Source: Oscillospiraceae bacterium (GTDB lineage Bacteria; Bacillota; Clostridia; Oscillospirales; CAG-382). From it: a stretch of 47,286 nucleotides of DNA. Under the pieces are notes generated by a model. The model was not told the DNA's origin and did no database searches. It saw nothing but the letters and a program-made list of their open reading frames with translations. Made by a program: the position numbers and the translations under genes. The DNA lies in NCBI GenBank assembly GCA_015064485.1, contig SVSD01000013.1:1-47286 (forward strand). Reading direction: 5' to 3'. Each line of letters starts with the position of its first letter. Position 1 is the stretch's first letter. Positions 25,122 through 33,992 of the stretch are shown one piece after another.

Positions 25122-25151
25122 AAAGGACTTTTCGTATACGAAAAGTCCTTT
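25122..25151 (-). terminator. Terminator downstream of the FtsK gene
   Basis: A 30-base perfect palindrome, with arms AAAGGACTTTTCG and CGAAAAGTCCTTT around GTATAC. It lies about 30 bases after the stop codon of the minus-strand FtsK gene. Confidence 0.7.
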
Positions 25152-25181
25152 TGTTTTACATAAAATCAACGCAGTTATATG

Positions 25182-28034
25182 TCAGTTTCCTGAGCCGTCC
25201 TGACGCATTTTCATTTCAAGGTATTGTTCCTCTGTAATAAGAACTCTGCGGGGTTTTGAGCCCTCAAAACCGCTTACAACACCCATCTGCTCAAGGATGT
25301 CGACTATTCTTGCCGCTCTTGCATAGCCGAGTGAAAGTTTTCTTTGCAAAAGCGAAGTGGAAAGCTGTCCTGCACTTAATGCTACCTGAATTGCGGGCAT
25401 AACCATTTCGTCACTGTCGGCAAGACTTCCGCCCGAATTTCCTGACATATCATCGCCCGAATCTAAGGATTTACCCTTTTTCTTTTCACCGCATTTTGCA
25501 GCTTCTCTTTCGATATCATCAATAATGCTCTTGTCGTATTCGGCTGTGAAATTCTTTTTAAGATATTCCGCAACAGCTTCAACATCCGAATCACTTACGA
25601 AAGCACCCTGAACACGGATTGGCTTCATACAGCCTACGGGGGAGAAGAGCATATCGCCTTTACCGAGAAGCTTTTCAGCGCCGGATATATCGATAATTGT
25701 TCTCGAATCGACCTGAGATGCAACGGTACATGCTATACGGGAAGGTACATTTGCCTTTATAAGGCCTGTTACGACATCAACAGAAGGTCTTTGCGTACCG
25801 ATAACAAGATGCATACCTGCGGCTCTTGCTTTCTGTGCAAGGCGGCAGATCGAATTTTCAACTTCATCCCTTGCCGTCATCATAAGGTCTGCAAGCTCGT
25901 CGATGATAATAACGATCTGACACATCGGAGGCTTCTCCGGATCATCCTTTGTTATATCGTTATAACCTGCGATGTTTCTTGCACCGACTTCTTTTATAAG
26001 TTCAAATCTGCGTTCCATTTCGGATACGGCCCAGGCAAGTGCACCCGCCGCCTTTTTAGGATCGCTCACAACAGGTATTAACAAATGAGGTATTCCTTTA
26101 TATGGTGTGAATTCAACCTGTTTCGGGTCAATAAGAATGAACTTTACTTCATCGGGGCGTGCTTTATATAAAATACTTAAAATAAAGCAGTTTATACATA
26201 CGGATTTACCCATACCTGTAGCACCGGCTATAAGCAAGTGGGGCATTTTTGCAACATCGATAAATACGGGACTTCCCGCAACATCCATACCAAGGCAGAC
26301 AGAAATTCTGCTCTTTAAATTCCTGAATTGGGGATTTTCCAAAAGATTTCTGATGAAAACTGTTGAAACTGTCTTATTCGGTATTTCAATACCAACAGAA
26401 TCTTTTCCGGGAATTGGTGCTTCAATACGGACACCGGATGCGGCGAGATGAAGCGCTATATCATCCGAAAGGTTTTGAATTGCCTTTACTCTAACACCGA
26501 TTTCGGGCTGGAGCTCATATCTTGTAACAGTCGGACCGCAGCAGATATTTGTTATCTTTGTGCGTACACCGAAGTTTGCAAGTGTATCAACAAGCTTTAC
26601 TGCAGTAGCTTTAAGTTCTTCGGTGACAGTAAATGTAGTAGGATTGGGATCTTTCGTTAAAAGGTCGGTTGAAGGATAACTGTAAAGTTCCTCAAGTGTC
26701 GGACGGGCTGAAACTCCGAGTTTTCCTCTTGAAACTTCAAAGATCATTTCTTCATCATCGCCGCTTCCTTCGGGGACGATTTTCGAACCGTCGGTTGTGT
26801 CTATAACATCTTTGTTAAGGACTGATGTATTCATAGCCATACCGCCGGCTTCAATAAGGGCTCCGTCGGCAAAAATGTCGGAAATATCGGCTTGTGTACC
26901 GTTTGAAGAAAGTGTGTCGGATGAATCTTTGATATCGTTTTCGCTGTAGGTAAGATCTCTTGTGTTTTCTATAATATCAAACGGCACGCTGTCGGGAGTA
27001 TATCCGGAAATATTTGAAATATCCTTTTGTGCACCTGCAATATTTTCAGCTTTGATGCGTTCTTTTTCGAGATTGTCGTCATCAGTATTGATCGAGTCAA
27101 AAACAGAAGTTTTTTCGGTTTTTCTGTCCTCTATGTCAACATCTATGTTTTTTTTGTTAAGCCTGTACGCAAGGTCGCGGTTGATTTTATATGTTGCAGG
27201 AGATCTTCTTGTGTTTTGGGAAGACTGATTTTTTTGAGATTGCGTATTTTGAGGGATATCTTCTTTGTTTTTCGGTTCATGTTGCTTTGTTTTAATATCA
27301 TGATATTTTTCACGCATTTTGTCTTTTGCGTAAACGAAAATATCCTCGGGAGTAAAACCAAATTCGAAAAGTCCGAAAAGAAGAACTATAAAGGAAGCGA
27401 TAAAGATAGCAGCAGAACCTGTTATTTTGTTAAGAAAAATACCAAGTGTTCCGCCTATAAGACCCCCGTTTTTATAAGCAAGAGCATTAGCCCAGAACTC
27501 TCCGAAATTACCTGAAAAAGGACTGAGGGCGGCATATGCCGTTTCATCCTTTGCACCGGAAATAAAAAGAAGTTCGGCAACAACAGAAATGAATACAAGG
27601 CAAATTACCGAAAAAATGAGCTTTTGAGTAACCCGTTGCTTTTTCATATCCGTTTTCAATTTTATTGCCCCGAAAAACATAAAAACAGGGATGGACCATA
27701 CTGCATGCGAGAAAAGACCTATAAGGAATTTTGCAATAGCTCCGAAGGCCGCAGTTTTATCGGGAAAACCGAAACAAAAAGCCGCAAAAACCGCACCCGC
27801 ACCCAAAAGATAGGGGAGAAGGTTGAAAAGCATTGAATTTTCATCAAGCGGTTTTCGTTCTTTTTTTGGCTTTTGAACGGTTTCTTTTTCAGGCGCGGAA
27901 TTTTGCACTTTGTTCTTTTTTGTATCCGTTTTGCTTACATTTTCACGAACGGCTCTTTTTGTGCCCGAATTTGTTTTTTTGCTTTTGGGCATGAGGCTTT
28001 CGGAAACCGATTTTTTATTTTTATTATCTGCCAA
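25182..28034 (-). CDS. FtsK/SpoIIIE family DNA translocase
   Basis: A 950-residue hexameric DNA pump for chromosome segregation at the septum. A basic, low-complexity N-terminus (1-65) precedes about four membrane helices (65-220), then a long acidic, disordered linker (about 225-440), then the motor: Walker A GATGMGKSVCIN near residue 606, Walker B IVIIIDELADLM near 711, and IGTQRPSVDVVTGLIKANVPSRIA. The C-terminal gamma winged helix (about 870-945, LSTSLLQRKLSLGYARAARIVDILEQMG) reads polarity sequences. The start is a TTG 7 bases after AAGGTG. In a spore former it may serve division, forespore chromosome packing, or both. FtsK versus SpoIIIE cannot be separated by eye. It is monocistronic between a promoter and a palindromic terminator. 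Confidence 0.95.
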   Translation of the reverse strand: MADNKNKKSVSESLMPKSKKTNSGTKRAVRENVSKTDTKKNKVQNSAPEKETVQKPKKERKPLDENSMLFNLLPYLLGAGAVFAAFCFGFPDKTAAFGAIAKFLIGLFSHAVWSIPVFMFFGAIKLKTDMKKQRVTQKLIFSVICLVFISVVAELLFISGAKDETAYAALSPFSGNFGEFWANALAYKNGGLIGGTLGIFLNKITGSAAIFIASFIVLLFGLFEFGFTPEDIFVYAKDKMREKYHDIKTKQHEPKNKEDIPQNTQSQKNQSSQNTRRSPATYKINRDLAYRLNKKNIDVDIEDRKTEKTSVFDSINTDDDNLEKERIKAENIAGAQKDISNISGYTPDSVPFDIIENTRDLTYSENDIKDSSDTLSSNGTQADISDIFADGALIEAGGMAMNTSVLNKDVIDTTDGSKIVPEGSGDDEEMIFEVSRGKLGVSARPTLEELYSYPSTDLLTKDPNPTTFTVTEELKATAVKLVDTLANFGVRTKITNICCGPTVTRYELQPEIGVRVKAIQNLSDDIALHLAASGVRIEAPIPGKDSVGIEIPNKTVSTVFIRNLLENPQFRNLKSRISVCLGMDVAGSPVFIDVAKMPHLLIAGATGMGKSVCINCFILSILYKARPDEVKFILIDPKQVEFTPYKGIPHLLIPVVSDPKKAAGALAWAVSEMERRFELIKEVGARNIAGYNDITKDDPEKPPMCQIVIIIDELADLMMTARDEVENSICRLAQKARAAGMHLVIGTQRPSVDVVTGLIKANVPSRIACTVASQVDSRTIIDISGAEKLLGKGDMLFSPVGCMKPIRVQGAFVSDSDVEAVAEYLKKNFTAEYDKSIIDDIEREAAKCGEKKKGKSLDSGDDMSGNSGGSLADSDEMVMPAIQVALSAGQLSTSLLQRKLSLGYARAARIVDILEQMGVVSGFEGSKPRRVLITEEQYLEMKMRQDGSGN

Positions 28035-28070
28035 TTTTTTTCACCTTGATTTCATTTATTTTCAATATAT

Positions 28071-28099
28071 ATAATAACAGATTTTTTAAATTTAATCAA
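28071..28099 (-). promoter_or_regulatory. Sigma-A promoter of the FtsK/SpoIIIE gene
   Basis: Minus-strand TTGATT (28099-28094), 17-base spacer, TATTAT (28076-28071), about 37 bases before the TTG start. Confidence 0.65.
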
Positions 28100-28148
28100 G
28101 TGATAAAATAAATCTTTGGTATAATTATGTTAATTTAAATATTGCGGT

Positions 28149-28177
28149 TTGACAAAATACCAACTCGGATGTATAAT
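28149..28177 (+). promoter_or_regulatory. Sigma-A promoter of the gene at 28237
   Basis: TTGACA (28149-28154), 17-base spacer, TATAAT (28172-28177). Back-to-back with the FtsK promoter. Confidence 0.85.
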
Positions 28178-28236
28178 AAATTCATAACAAATATTGCTTT
28201 ATATGATTATATGAGAAATTTTGCAGGAGGTTTATA

Positions 28237-29193
28237 ATGTCTAAAGGTAAAAAGAAAAATAAAGTAAAGATTATTTTATCTGTGTTTGCGGCTGTTATAA
28301 TAATTGTATCTGTGCTTATAGGTATTGCGTGTGCTGTTCTCGGAACAGATGTTGTTTATTCCGGATTCAAAAATCTTTTAGCATCTCCTGTAAATAATAT
28401 AAAGGCTGCCTGGCTTTTTATAACAAACGATACAGATTCTATCAAAGATCAGATAGATGCTACAAAAAAACAATTTGACGATGCCGTTAAAGATGCAACC
28501 GGAACAGAACTTTCCGACGAAGTAAAAACTGCCCTTGAAAGCGGTAAATATACAGAAGAAGAGATGGCTCTTATTATCTCTGGAGTTCCGATAGAAGAAA
28601 TAGACAGAAGGAAAGAGCTTGAAAAGGAAAGCGAAACAAAAGACGAGATAAAAGATAAGCAAAACGAGGCGGAAAACGAAGACACTATACAAAATGAAGA
28701 AAAGGAACACGAACAAAATATAGACCCTCAGCCGGAAATCCCCCCTGTTTCTCAGGAGGAACCTACTCCCGAAACAGAAATCCCGGTTCCCGAAGAACCG
28801 AATCTTCCCGAAGTAACTGATGACACAGTAGCGATTATTGCAAAGATGTACATCATAAAAAACAAATTTATGAAATTGCTTGAAAATATAGAAGTTGACA
28901 TATTAAACGAATATATTTCATATCCGAAGGAAGAAAGAAATCCGAGTCTGAGAAAAAGCATAGCAGGAAAACATATAAGTACAGTTGCGACGCTTGAGAT
29001 TCAATGTGATAATGAAGTTGAAGAGGTACTTTCAGAGCTTAAAACAAAGCTTTCAGCTCTTGGCAAGGATCAGGCGATAATTGATACTATCAGAAAAGCA
29101 TATGCGGATGAAAAGAGTCTGAAAAAAGCATATTATATGGATATATATCTTAACGGACTTCGCGGAAAACCTGTTCCGAAAGCCAAAAAATAA
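28237..29193 (+). CDS. Unrecognised membrane-anchored protein with acidic linker
   Basis: I do not recognise the family of this 318-residue protein. It has a short basic N-terminus, one hydrophobic helix at about residues 10-37 (IILSVFAAVIIIVSVLIGIACAVL), a helical segment to about 110, a highly charged Glu/Lys-rich stretch with EN repeats (about 125-165), a Pro-rich run with PEEP and PVPEEP patterns (about 165-200), and a compact helical C-terminus (about 205-318). The layout suggests a single-pass protein whose C-terminal domain is held away from the membrane by a flexible linker outside the cell. GCAGGAGG precedes the ATG. It has its own promoter and terminator and is divergent from the FtsK gene. 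Confidence 0.85.
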   Translation: MSKGKKKNKVKIILSVFAAVIIIVSVLIGIACAVLGTDVVYSGFKNLLASPVNNIKAAWLFITNDTDSIKDQIDATKKQFDDAVKDATGTELSDEVKTALESGKYTEEEMALIISGVPIEEIDRRKELEKESETKDEIKDKQNEAENEDTIQNEEKEHEQNIDPQPEIPPVSQEEPTPETEIPVPEEPNLPEVTDDTVAIIAKMYIIKNKFMKLLENIEVDILNEYISYPKEERNPSLRKSIAGKHISTVATLEIQCDNEVEEVLSELKTKLSALGKDQAIIDTIRKAYADEKSLKKAYYMDIYLNGLRGKPVPKAKK

Positions 29194-29199
29194 ATAAAG

Positions 29200-29232
29200 A
29201 AAAAGGAGCTGTAAAAATACAGCTCCTTTTTT
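29200..29232. terminator. Bidirectional terminator, GGAGCTGTA type
   Basis: AAAAAGGAGCTGTA (29200-29213) and TACAGCTCCTTTTT (29218-29231) with an AAAA loop. It serves the convergent genes on both sides and almost repeats the stem at 9317-9352. Confidence 0.9.
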
Positions 29233-29234
29233 GA

Positions 29235-30593
29235 TTAGTTTTTATAACTGTGAATCGGGGCAGGAATTCTTCCGCCTCTTTCTATGAATTTTTTGCAGGA
29301 ATAGTTGTTTACGGGGATTATCGGCGCATATCCCAAAAGTCCGCCGAATTCAATTGAATCGCCGATATTTTTGCCGTATGCGGGGATAAGTCTTACAGCG
29401 GTTGTTTTATTGTTTATCATACCAATTGCCGCTTCATCTGCGATAATACCTGAAATGGTTTCGGCACTTGTGTCGCCGGGAATCGCAATCATATCAAGGC
29501 CTACAGAACACACGCAAGTCATAGCTTCAAGTTTCTCGATTGTAAGAGAGCCGCGTGTGACTGCATCTATCATACCCTGGTCTTCAGATACGGGAATAAA
29601 TGCACCGGAAAGTCCTCCGACATGGGAAGACGCCATAGAACCGCCTTTTTTTACAGCATCGTTGAGCATAGCAAGGGCGGCGGTAGTGCCGGGAGCACCG
29701 CAGCTTTCAAGGCCCATAGCCTCAAGAATGTGAGCAACGGAGTCGCCGACGGCGGGAGTGGGGGCAAGAGAAAGGTCAACAATACCGAAAGGCACGCCGA
29801 GTCTTTCAGAAGCAACACCTGCTACAAGCTGTCCCATTCTTGTTACTTTAAATGCAGTCTTTTTAATAACATCAGCAAGGGCGGAAAAATCGCATTCCCC
29901 AGCTCTTTCAACAGCACTTCTTACAACGCCGGGACCGGAAACGCCGACATTAATAACTGTTTCGGGTTCTCCCACACCGTGAAATGCACCGGCCATAAAG
30001 GGGTTATCCTCAGGAACATTTGCAAAAACAACAAATTTAGCACATCCGATAGACTGATCGTCTTTCGTAAGATATGCGAGTTTTTTGATATTTTCACCGC
30101 ATATTTTTACTGCATCCATATTAATTCCCGAGCGTGTTGTTCCGACATTTACAGAAGAACAAACCTTGCTTGTCTGGGAGAGTGCTTCGGGAATTGATTC
30201 GAGCATACATTTGTCGTTTGCGGTAATTCCTTTATGTACGAGGGCTGAAAAACCGCCGAGAAAATTAACGCCGACAGTTTCTGCCGCTTTATCGAGTGTT
30301 TTTGCGATTTCAACATAGTCGTCGGCAGATCTTGAACCGCCAACAAGTGATACCGGAGTTACAGAAACGCGCTTGTTGATTATCGGAATACCGTATTCCT
30401 TTTCGATATTACATCCTGTTTCAACAAGCTTTTCTGCTCTTTTGGTGATCTTATCATAAATTTTGCGGCAAGTTTCTTTGTTGTCGCCGGTCTGACAGTC
30501 GAGAAGAGATATGCCCATTGTAATTGTGCGGACATCAAGATGTTCTTCCCGAATCATATTTATGGTTTCAAGAATATCTTTTGTATTAAGCAT
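29235..30593 (-). CDS. UPF0210 (DUF711/PFL-like) family protein
   Basis: A 452-residue cytoplasmic protein of the UPF0210 family, whose fold is related to pyruvate formate-lyase. Landmarks are [12 protein letters not shown] near residue 22, [37 protein letters not shown] and [40 protein letters not shown]. No glycyl-radical motif is visible, so it is not an obvious radical enzyme. Function is unproven. It directly follows the small ACT-domain protein (18-base gap), a pairing common in Firmicutes, which suggests that the ACT protein senses a ligand for it. AACCGATG... gives a weak GGAGG-like site (CGGAGGAAACC) before the ATG. It ends at a bidirectional terminator. Confidence 0.93.
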   Translation of the reverse strand: MLNTKDILETINMIREEHLDVRTITMGISLLDCQTGDNKETCRKIYDKITKRAEKLVETGCNIEKEYGIPIINKRVSVTPVSLVGGSRSADDYVEIAKTLDKAAETVGVNFLGGFSALVHKGITANDKCMLESIPEALSQTSKVCSSVNVGTTRSGINMDAVKICGENIKKLAYLTKDDQSIGCAKFVVFANVPEDNPFMAGAFHGVGEPETVINVGVSGPGVVRSAVERAGECDFSALADVIKKTAFKVTRMGQLVAGVASERLGVPFGIVDLSLAPTPAVGDSVAHILEAMGLESCGAPGTTAALAMLNDAVKKGGSMASSHVGGLSGAFIPVSEDQGMIDAVTRGSLTIEKLEAMTCVCSVGLDMIAIPGDTSAETISGIIADEAAIGMINNKTTAVRLIPAYGKNIGDSIEFGGLLGYAPIIPVNNYSCKKFIERGGRIPAPIHSYKN

Positions 30594-30611
30594 CGGTTTC
30601 CTCCGAATAAG

Positions 30612-30881
30612 TTATATTCTGTGCATGGAGTTGAAAATATCTTCATGCATTGCCTGTATAAAAAGTCCGTTTTCTTCGCCGACTGTCTTTAATTCATCTA
30701 CAAAGTCTCCGAATTTTACATTAAGACCGTCTATCTCAACAAGCATCATCATGGCAAAGTAATCTTTAAGCACGCTTTGCGTAATATCAATAATATTTGC
30801 GCCTCTTTCAGCACATTTTGCGCTTACCTTTGCAATTATTCCTGTGGTGTCTTTTCCAGTTACGGTTATTACAGCTTTCAT
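30612..30881 (-). CDS. UPF0237 ACT-domain protein
   Basis: An 89-residue single-domain ACT protein: MKAVITVTGKDTTGIIAKVSAKCAERGANIIDITQSVLKDYFAMMML. The GKDTTGI turn and the following NIIDI strand form the usual ACT ligand site. It belongs to the UPF0237 group, relatives of the glycine-cleavage regulator GcvR. ACT domains bind amino acids or small molecules and regulate partners; the partner here is probably the adjacent UPF0210 protein. The ATG at 30881 has AAAGGA 9 bases upstream; the longer upstream frame adds a non-homologous MIFFSRK extension and was discarded. It is the first gene of the pair. Confidence 0.93.
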   Translation of the reverse strand: MKAVITVTGKDTTGIIAKVSAKCAERGANIIDITQSVLKDYFAMMMLVEIDGLNVKFGDFVDELKTVGEENGLFIQAMHEDIFNSMHRI

Positions 30882-30977
30882 TTGAATTTTTCCTTTCCGT
30901 GAAAAAAATATCAATTATTATTATAACATAAAGAAATCCTTTTTTCAACAATTTTTGATTGCATAAATATATAAAAA

Positions 30978-31005
30978 TACAGAGAAGATAAAAATCTTCT
31001 CTGTA
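30978..31005 (-). terminator. Terminator of the deacetylase pair
   Basis: TACAGAGAAGAT (30978-30989) and ATCTTCTCTGTA (30994-31005) pair perfectly with an AAAA loop. On the minus strand TTTTTATAT follows. Confidence 0.85.
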
Positions 31006-31011
31006 CATTTA

Positions 31012-31752
31012 TTACATACTCATCAGTTCCGATACAGTAACGAAGTTATAACCCTTTTGTGAAAGCTCCGAAAGAATCTTTTCAAGAGCTTCGGGAGTCG
31101 GGCTGTTTTTACAATTAAAATCATGGAAAAGAATAATATCGCCGTCTTTAAGATTTTTGATAACCGAGGCTACAATATATTCGGATGCAGGACATTCCCA
31201 ATCTCTTGTATCCTGACGCCATGACCATAATACCGCAGTTTCCTGCTGATTCTGAAGGATATTTACAATATCATTGTTGAGATATCCTCCGGGCGGTCTG
31301 AAAAGCTTGGGAGACTCACCTGTTATTTCTTCAATAAGATTTTTTGTTTTTTCTATCTCATCAAGAAAGCTTGAGGCGGAAATTTTCCGAAGATCGGGAT
31401 GGGTATAGGTATGATTACCTATTTCGTGTCCTTTAAGATGAACATCTTTTACTATATCCTTATACTTTTCGGCATTTTGACCTATCATAAAAAATGTGGC
31501 TTTTGCGTCGTATTTTTCAAGAATATCAAGTATTTGCCGCGTATAGACCGGGTGCGGTCCGTCATCAAAGGTAATAGCAATACAGTTTTTAGCCGAACGG
31601 TTACCTACATAGAGATTGCTTTCGCCTTTTTCAAATTCGTAATCGGAAATTTTATCTGAAAAAGCAGAAAAGCTCAGATTGAAAACTAAGACTATTGCCG
31701 ATACCGCAAAAACAAATCTTTTATTCGAATTCATCAAGCGAGAAGAATTCAT
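31012..31752 (-). CDS. Secreted polysaccharide (peptidoglycan) deacetylase
   Basis: A carbohydrate esterase 4 protein of about 246 residues with an N-terminal signal or anchor (RFVFAVSAIVLVFNLSFSAFS). All five NodB motifs are visible: AITFDDGPHP, HEIGNHTYTHPDL, LFRPPGGY, WSWRQDTRDWECP and DIILFHDFN. It should remove acetyl groups from peptidoglycan GlcNAc or MurNAc outside the membrane. The start is uncertain: ATGs occur at 31773, 31752 and 31734, and none has an ideally spaced ribosome binding site. I chose 31752; any choice overlaps the end of the upstream pdaA-like gene, so translation is probably coupled. The pair likely acts on cell wall or spore cortex. Confidence 0.9.
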   Translation of the reverse strand: MNSSRLMNSNKRFVFAVSAIVLVFNLSFSAFSDKISDYEFEKGESNLYVGNRSAKNCIAITFDDGPHPVYTRQILDILEKYDAKATFFMIGQNAEKYKDIVKDVHLKGHEIGNHTYTHPDLRKISASSFLDEIEKTKNLIEEITGESPKLFRPPGGYLNNDIVNILQNQQETAVLWSWRQDTRDWECPASEYIVASVIKNLKDGDIILFHDFNCKNSPTPEALEKILSELSQKGYNFVTVSELMSM

Positions 31753-32491
31753 ATCCTCTTGAACGAAGCTCATCAATAAGCTCGGGAAGAATTATTGCAT
31801 TTGTTTCGGAAGTGGGGTGTAAAAGCAATACACAGCCGTTGTGGATTCTTGAAAGAATAAGCTCTTTTGCTTTTGCAGGATCGGGCTGTTTTGAATTATC
31901 CCAATCTGCATGGGCAAGACTCCATAAAACTGTGGTGTATCCGAGCTCTTGCGCATATTTCAGATTGCTTTCTGAAAATCTACCTTCGGGAGGGCGGTAA
32001 AATTTTTTAAGCTCTTTTCCTGTCTGGTTTTTATAAATCTCCTCAATTCCCGTAAGCTCTTTTTTGAAAGTTTCCATATCTTCTATTTTACTCATATCCC
32101 TGTGGGATGTTGAGTGATTGCATAAAAGATGCCCTGTTTCATTCATCTCGTCAATTAGCTCCGGATTTGCAGTTATAAAATGGGGGAGTACGAAAAATGC
32201 TCCTTTTACATTTTTTTCATTCAATGTGTCAAGAACTTTTTTCACATTCCCGTTTTCATAACCCGCATCAAATGTCAGATATATCCTTTTTTTATCGGGA
32301 GAGCCCAGATAAATTGTATTATATTTGTCAATTATATCCGAGGCTTCGAAGTTTGTCGGTCTTTCTTCGTTTTTCGTCGGAACAGTATACCACGAAAAGC
32401 AAGGTGCGGTTTGCGCTTTTATATGGTATATCGGAATGGATGTGCAAACTGTTGCGATGATAAGAGTTGCTATTGTTAATTTTCGTCGCAA
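31721..32491 (-). CDS. pdaA: PdaA-like delta-lactam-biosynthetic de-N-acetylase
   Basis: A 256-residue secreted deacetylase closest to B. subtilis PdaA, which deacetylates MurNAc in muramic-delta-lactam formation in spore cortex. The segment FSWYTVPTKNEERP and IYLGSPDKKRIYLTFDAGYENGNVKKVLDTL matches PdaA, whose motif 1 is TFDxGYEN rather than TFDDG. HLLCNHSTSHRDM, FYRPPEGRFSE, TVLWSLAHADWD and VLLLHPTSETNA follow. The start is TTG 32491, which lies 7 bases after GGAGGTG and leads into a signal sequence (RRKLTIATLIIATVCTSIPIY). Upstream in-frame codons would be mostly promoter sequence. The downstream deacetylase gene overlaps its end. It supports a sporulating host. Confidence 0.9.
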   Translation of the reverse strand: MRRKLTIATLIIATVCTSIPIYHIKAQTAPCFSWYTVPTKNEERPTNFEASDIIDKYNTIYLGSPDKKRIYLTFDAGYENGNVKKVLDTLNEKNVKGAFFVLPHFITANPELIDEMNETGHLLCNHSTSHRDMSKIEDMETFKKELTGIEEIYKNQTGKELKKFYRPPEGRFSESNLKYAQELGYTTVLWSLAHADWDNSKQPDPAKAKELILSRIHNGCVLLLHPTSETNAIILPELIDELRSRGYEFFSLDEFE

Positions 32492-32514
32492 TTTTTTCAC
32501 CTCCGAGAGTATTA

Positions 32515-32522
32515 TTTGTATG
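32515..32522 (-). promoter_or_regulatory. Possible sporulation sigma-E type -10 before pdaA
   Basis: The minus strand reads CATACAAA at 32522-32515, close to the sigma-E -10 consensus CATACAAT. No convincing -35 for sigma-E or sigma-A stands at the right distance. The leader would be about 17 bases and includes GGAGGTG. Confidence 0.3.
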
Positions 32523-32601
32523 AGCTGAAAAAATAAACTAAGAAATAAAGTGAAAAATTGAAATAATTTGTATAACAAAACGCATAAATCCTTTAAACCA
32601 C

Positions 32602-32630
32602 TTGAATTTTACAAAAATTTGTAATATAAT
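32602..32630 (+). promoter_or_regulatory. Sigma-A promoter of ackA
   Basis: TTGAAT (32602-32607), 17-base spacer, TATAAT (32625-32630). A leader of about 35 bases includes GAAAGGA before the ATG. Confidence 0.8.
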
Positions 32631-32672
32631 TATATTATTGTAAAAAGTTATAAAAGAAAGGATATATCAGCA

Positions 32673-33884
32673 ATGAAAATTCTTGTTATCAACGCAGGAA
32701 GCTCCTCTATCAAATATCAGTTTATTGATATGACAAACGAAGAAGTTCTTGCAAAAGGTATGTGTGACAGAATCGGTATTTCCGGCGGTAATTTCAAACA
32801 CAAGGTTCCCGGCAAGGACGATTATAAAATCGATGTGGATATGAAGAACCACGAAGAAGCGATCGATATCGTTATCAAGACTTTGACAGATCCTGAAGTG
32901 GGCGTTATCAAGGACATGTCCGAAATCAATGCTGTGGGACACAGAGTTCTTCACGGCGGCGAAAAGTTCTCCGGCTCTGTTATCGTAAATGATGCGGTTG
33001 TTGAAGCTATTAAGGAATGTTTTGACCTTGGTCCTTTGCATAATCCTCATAACCTTACAGGTATTCTTGCTTGTGAAAAGCTTATGCCCGGTGTTCCCCA
33101 GGTTGCTGTATTTGATACAGGCTTCCACCAGACAATGCCCGATTACGCATATATGTATGCGCTTCCTTATGAATACTACGAAAAGTATAAGATCCGCCGT
33201 TACGGCTTCCACGGTACATCCCACAGATATGTCAGCGCAAGAGCGGCTGATATGCTCGGTAAGAAGGATGCACAGGGACTCAGAATTGTTACCTGCCATC
33301 TTGGCAACGGCTCTTCTATCGCTGCTGTAAAGGACGGTAAATGCTTTGATACAACAATGGGACTTACTCCCCTTGAAGGTATTATGATGGGCACCCGCTG
33401 CGGAAGCATTGACCCTGCTATCATTCCTATCATTATGAAGAAGGAAGGTATCACAGCAGAACAGATGGATACCATTATGAACAAGAAATCGGGTATCCTC
33501 GGTGTTACAGGCGGTGTTACAAGCGACAACCGTGATATCGAAGAAGGCGCAAGAAACGGCAATGAGCGTTACCAGCTTGTTGAATCTATGCTCTGCCATC
33601 AGCTTACAAAATATGTAGGCGGATATGCAGCTGCTATGGGTGGTATCGACGCTGTTGTATTTACAGGCGGTATCGGTGAAAACAATCCTCAGTATAGAAC
33701 AAGAGTTGCTGAAAAACTTGCATTTATGGGTGTTGAAATCGACGAAGAACTCAACGCAAAAGCAAAGCGCACAAGCGTTGAATATGATATTTCAAAGCCT
33801 GACGCAAAAGTCAGAGTTCTCGTAATTCCTACAAACGAAGAACTTATGATTGCAAGAGATACTCTTGAACTTTGCTCTAAATAA
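32673..33884 (+). CDS. ackA: Acetate kinase
   Basis: A 403-residue cytoplasmic acetate kinase that makes ATP and acetate from acetyl phosphate. Family signatures are MKILVINAGSSSIKYQF at the N-terminus (phosphate-binding), VGHRVLHGGEKF near 90, FDTGFHQTMP, YGFHGTSHRYV, HLGNGSSI, MGTRCGSIDPA and VFTGGIGENNP near 330. Length and all motifs are normal. Strong codon bias (aag, ggc, ctc and few rare codons) differs from its neighbours and, with its strong promoter, points to high expression as expected for the last energy-yielding step of fermentation. Phosphotransacetylase (pta) is not adjacent, so it is encoded elsewhere or replaced. The gene is flanked by its own promoter and terminator. Confidence 0.97.
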   Translation: MKILVINAGSSSIKYQFIDMTNEEVLAKGMCDRIGISGGNFKHKVPGKDDYKIDVDMKNHEEAIDIVIKTLTDPEVGVIKDMSEINAVGHRVLHGGEKFSGSVIVNDAVVEAIKECFDLGPLHNPHNLTGILACEKLMPGVPQVAVFDTGFHQTMPDYAYMYALPYEYYEKYKIRRYGFHGTSHRYVSARAADMLGKKDAQGLRIVTCHLGNGSSIAAVKDGKCFDTTMGLTPLEGIMMGTRCGSIDPAIIPIIMKKEGITAEQMDTIMNKKSGILGVTGGVTSDNRDIEEGARNGNERYQLVESMLCHQLTKYVGGYAAAMGGIDAVVFTGGIGENNPQYRTRVAEKLAFMGVEIDEELNAKAKRTSVEYDISKPDAKVRVLVIPTNEELMIARDTLELCSK

Positions 33885-33896
33885 GTTTTATTGATT

Positions 33897-33927
33897 AAAA
33901 GTCCGATATAAATATCGGACTTTTTTT
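33897..33927 (+). terminator. Terminator of ackA
   Basis: AAAAGTCCGATA (33897-33908) and TATCGGACTTTT (33913-33924) form the stem with a short TAAA loop, followed by more T residues. Confidence 0.9.
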
Positions 33928-33992
33928 ATAACCCGCACAATATCTGCAATAGTATTGTATTCCGCGTTAACAATTTGATGAAAGGAGATTTT

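Noticed and set aside
32667-33599. Long minus-strand frame inside ackA
   Set aside because: It is the mirror of a strongly biased codon pattern in the acetate kinase gene; Cys/His/Asn-rich translation without domains or start signals.
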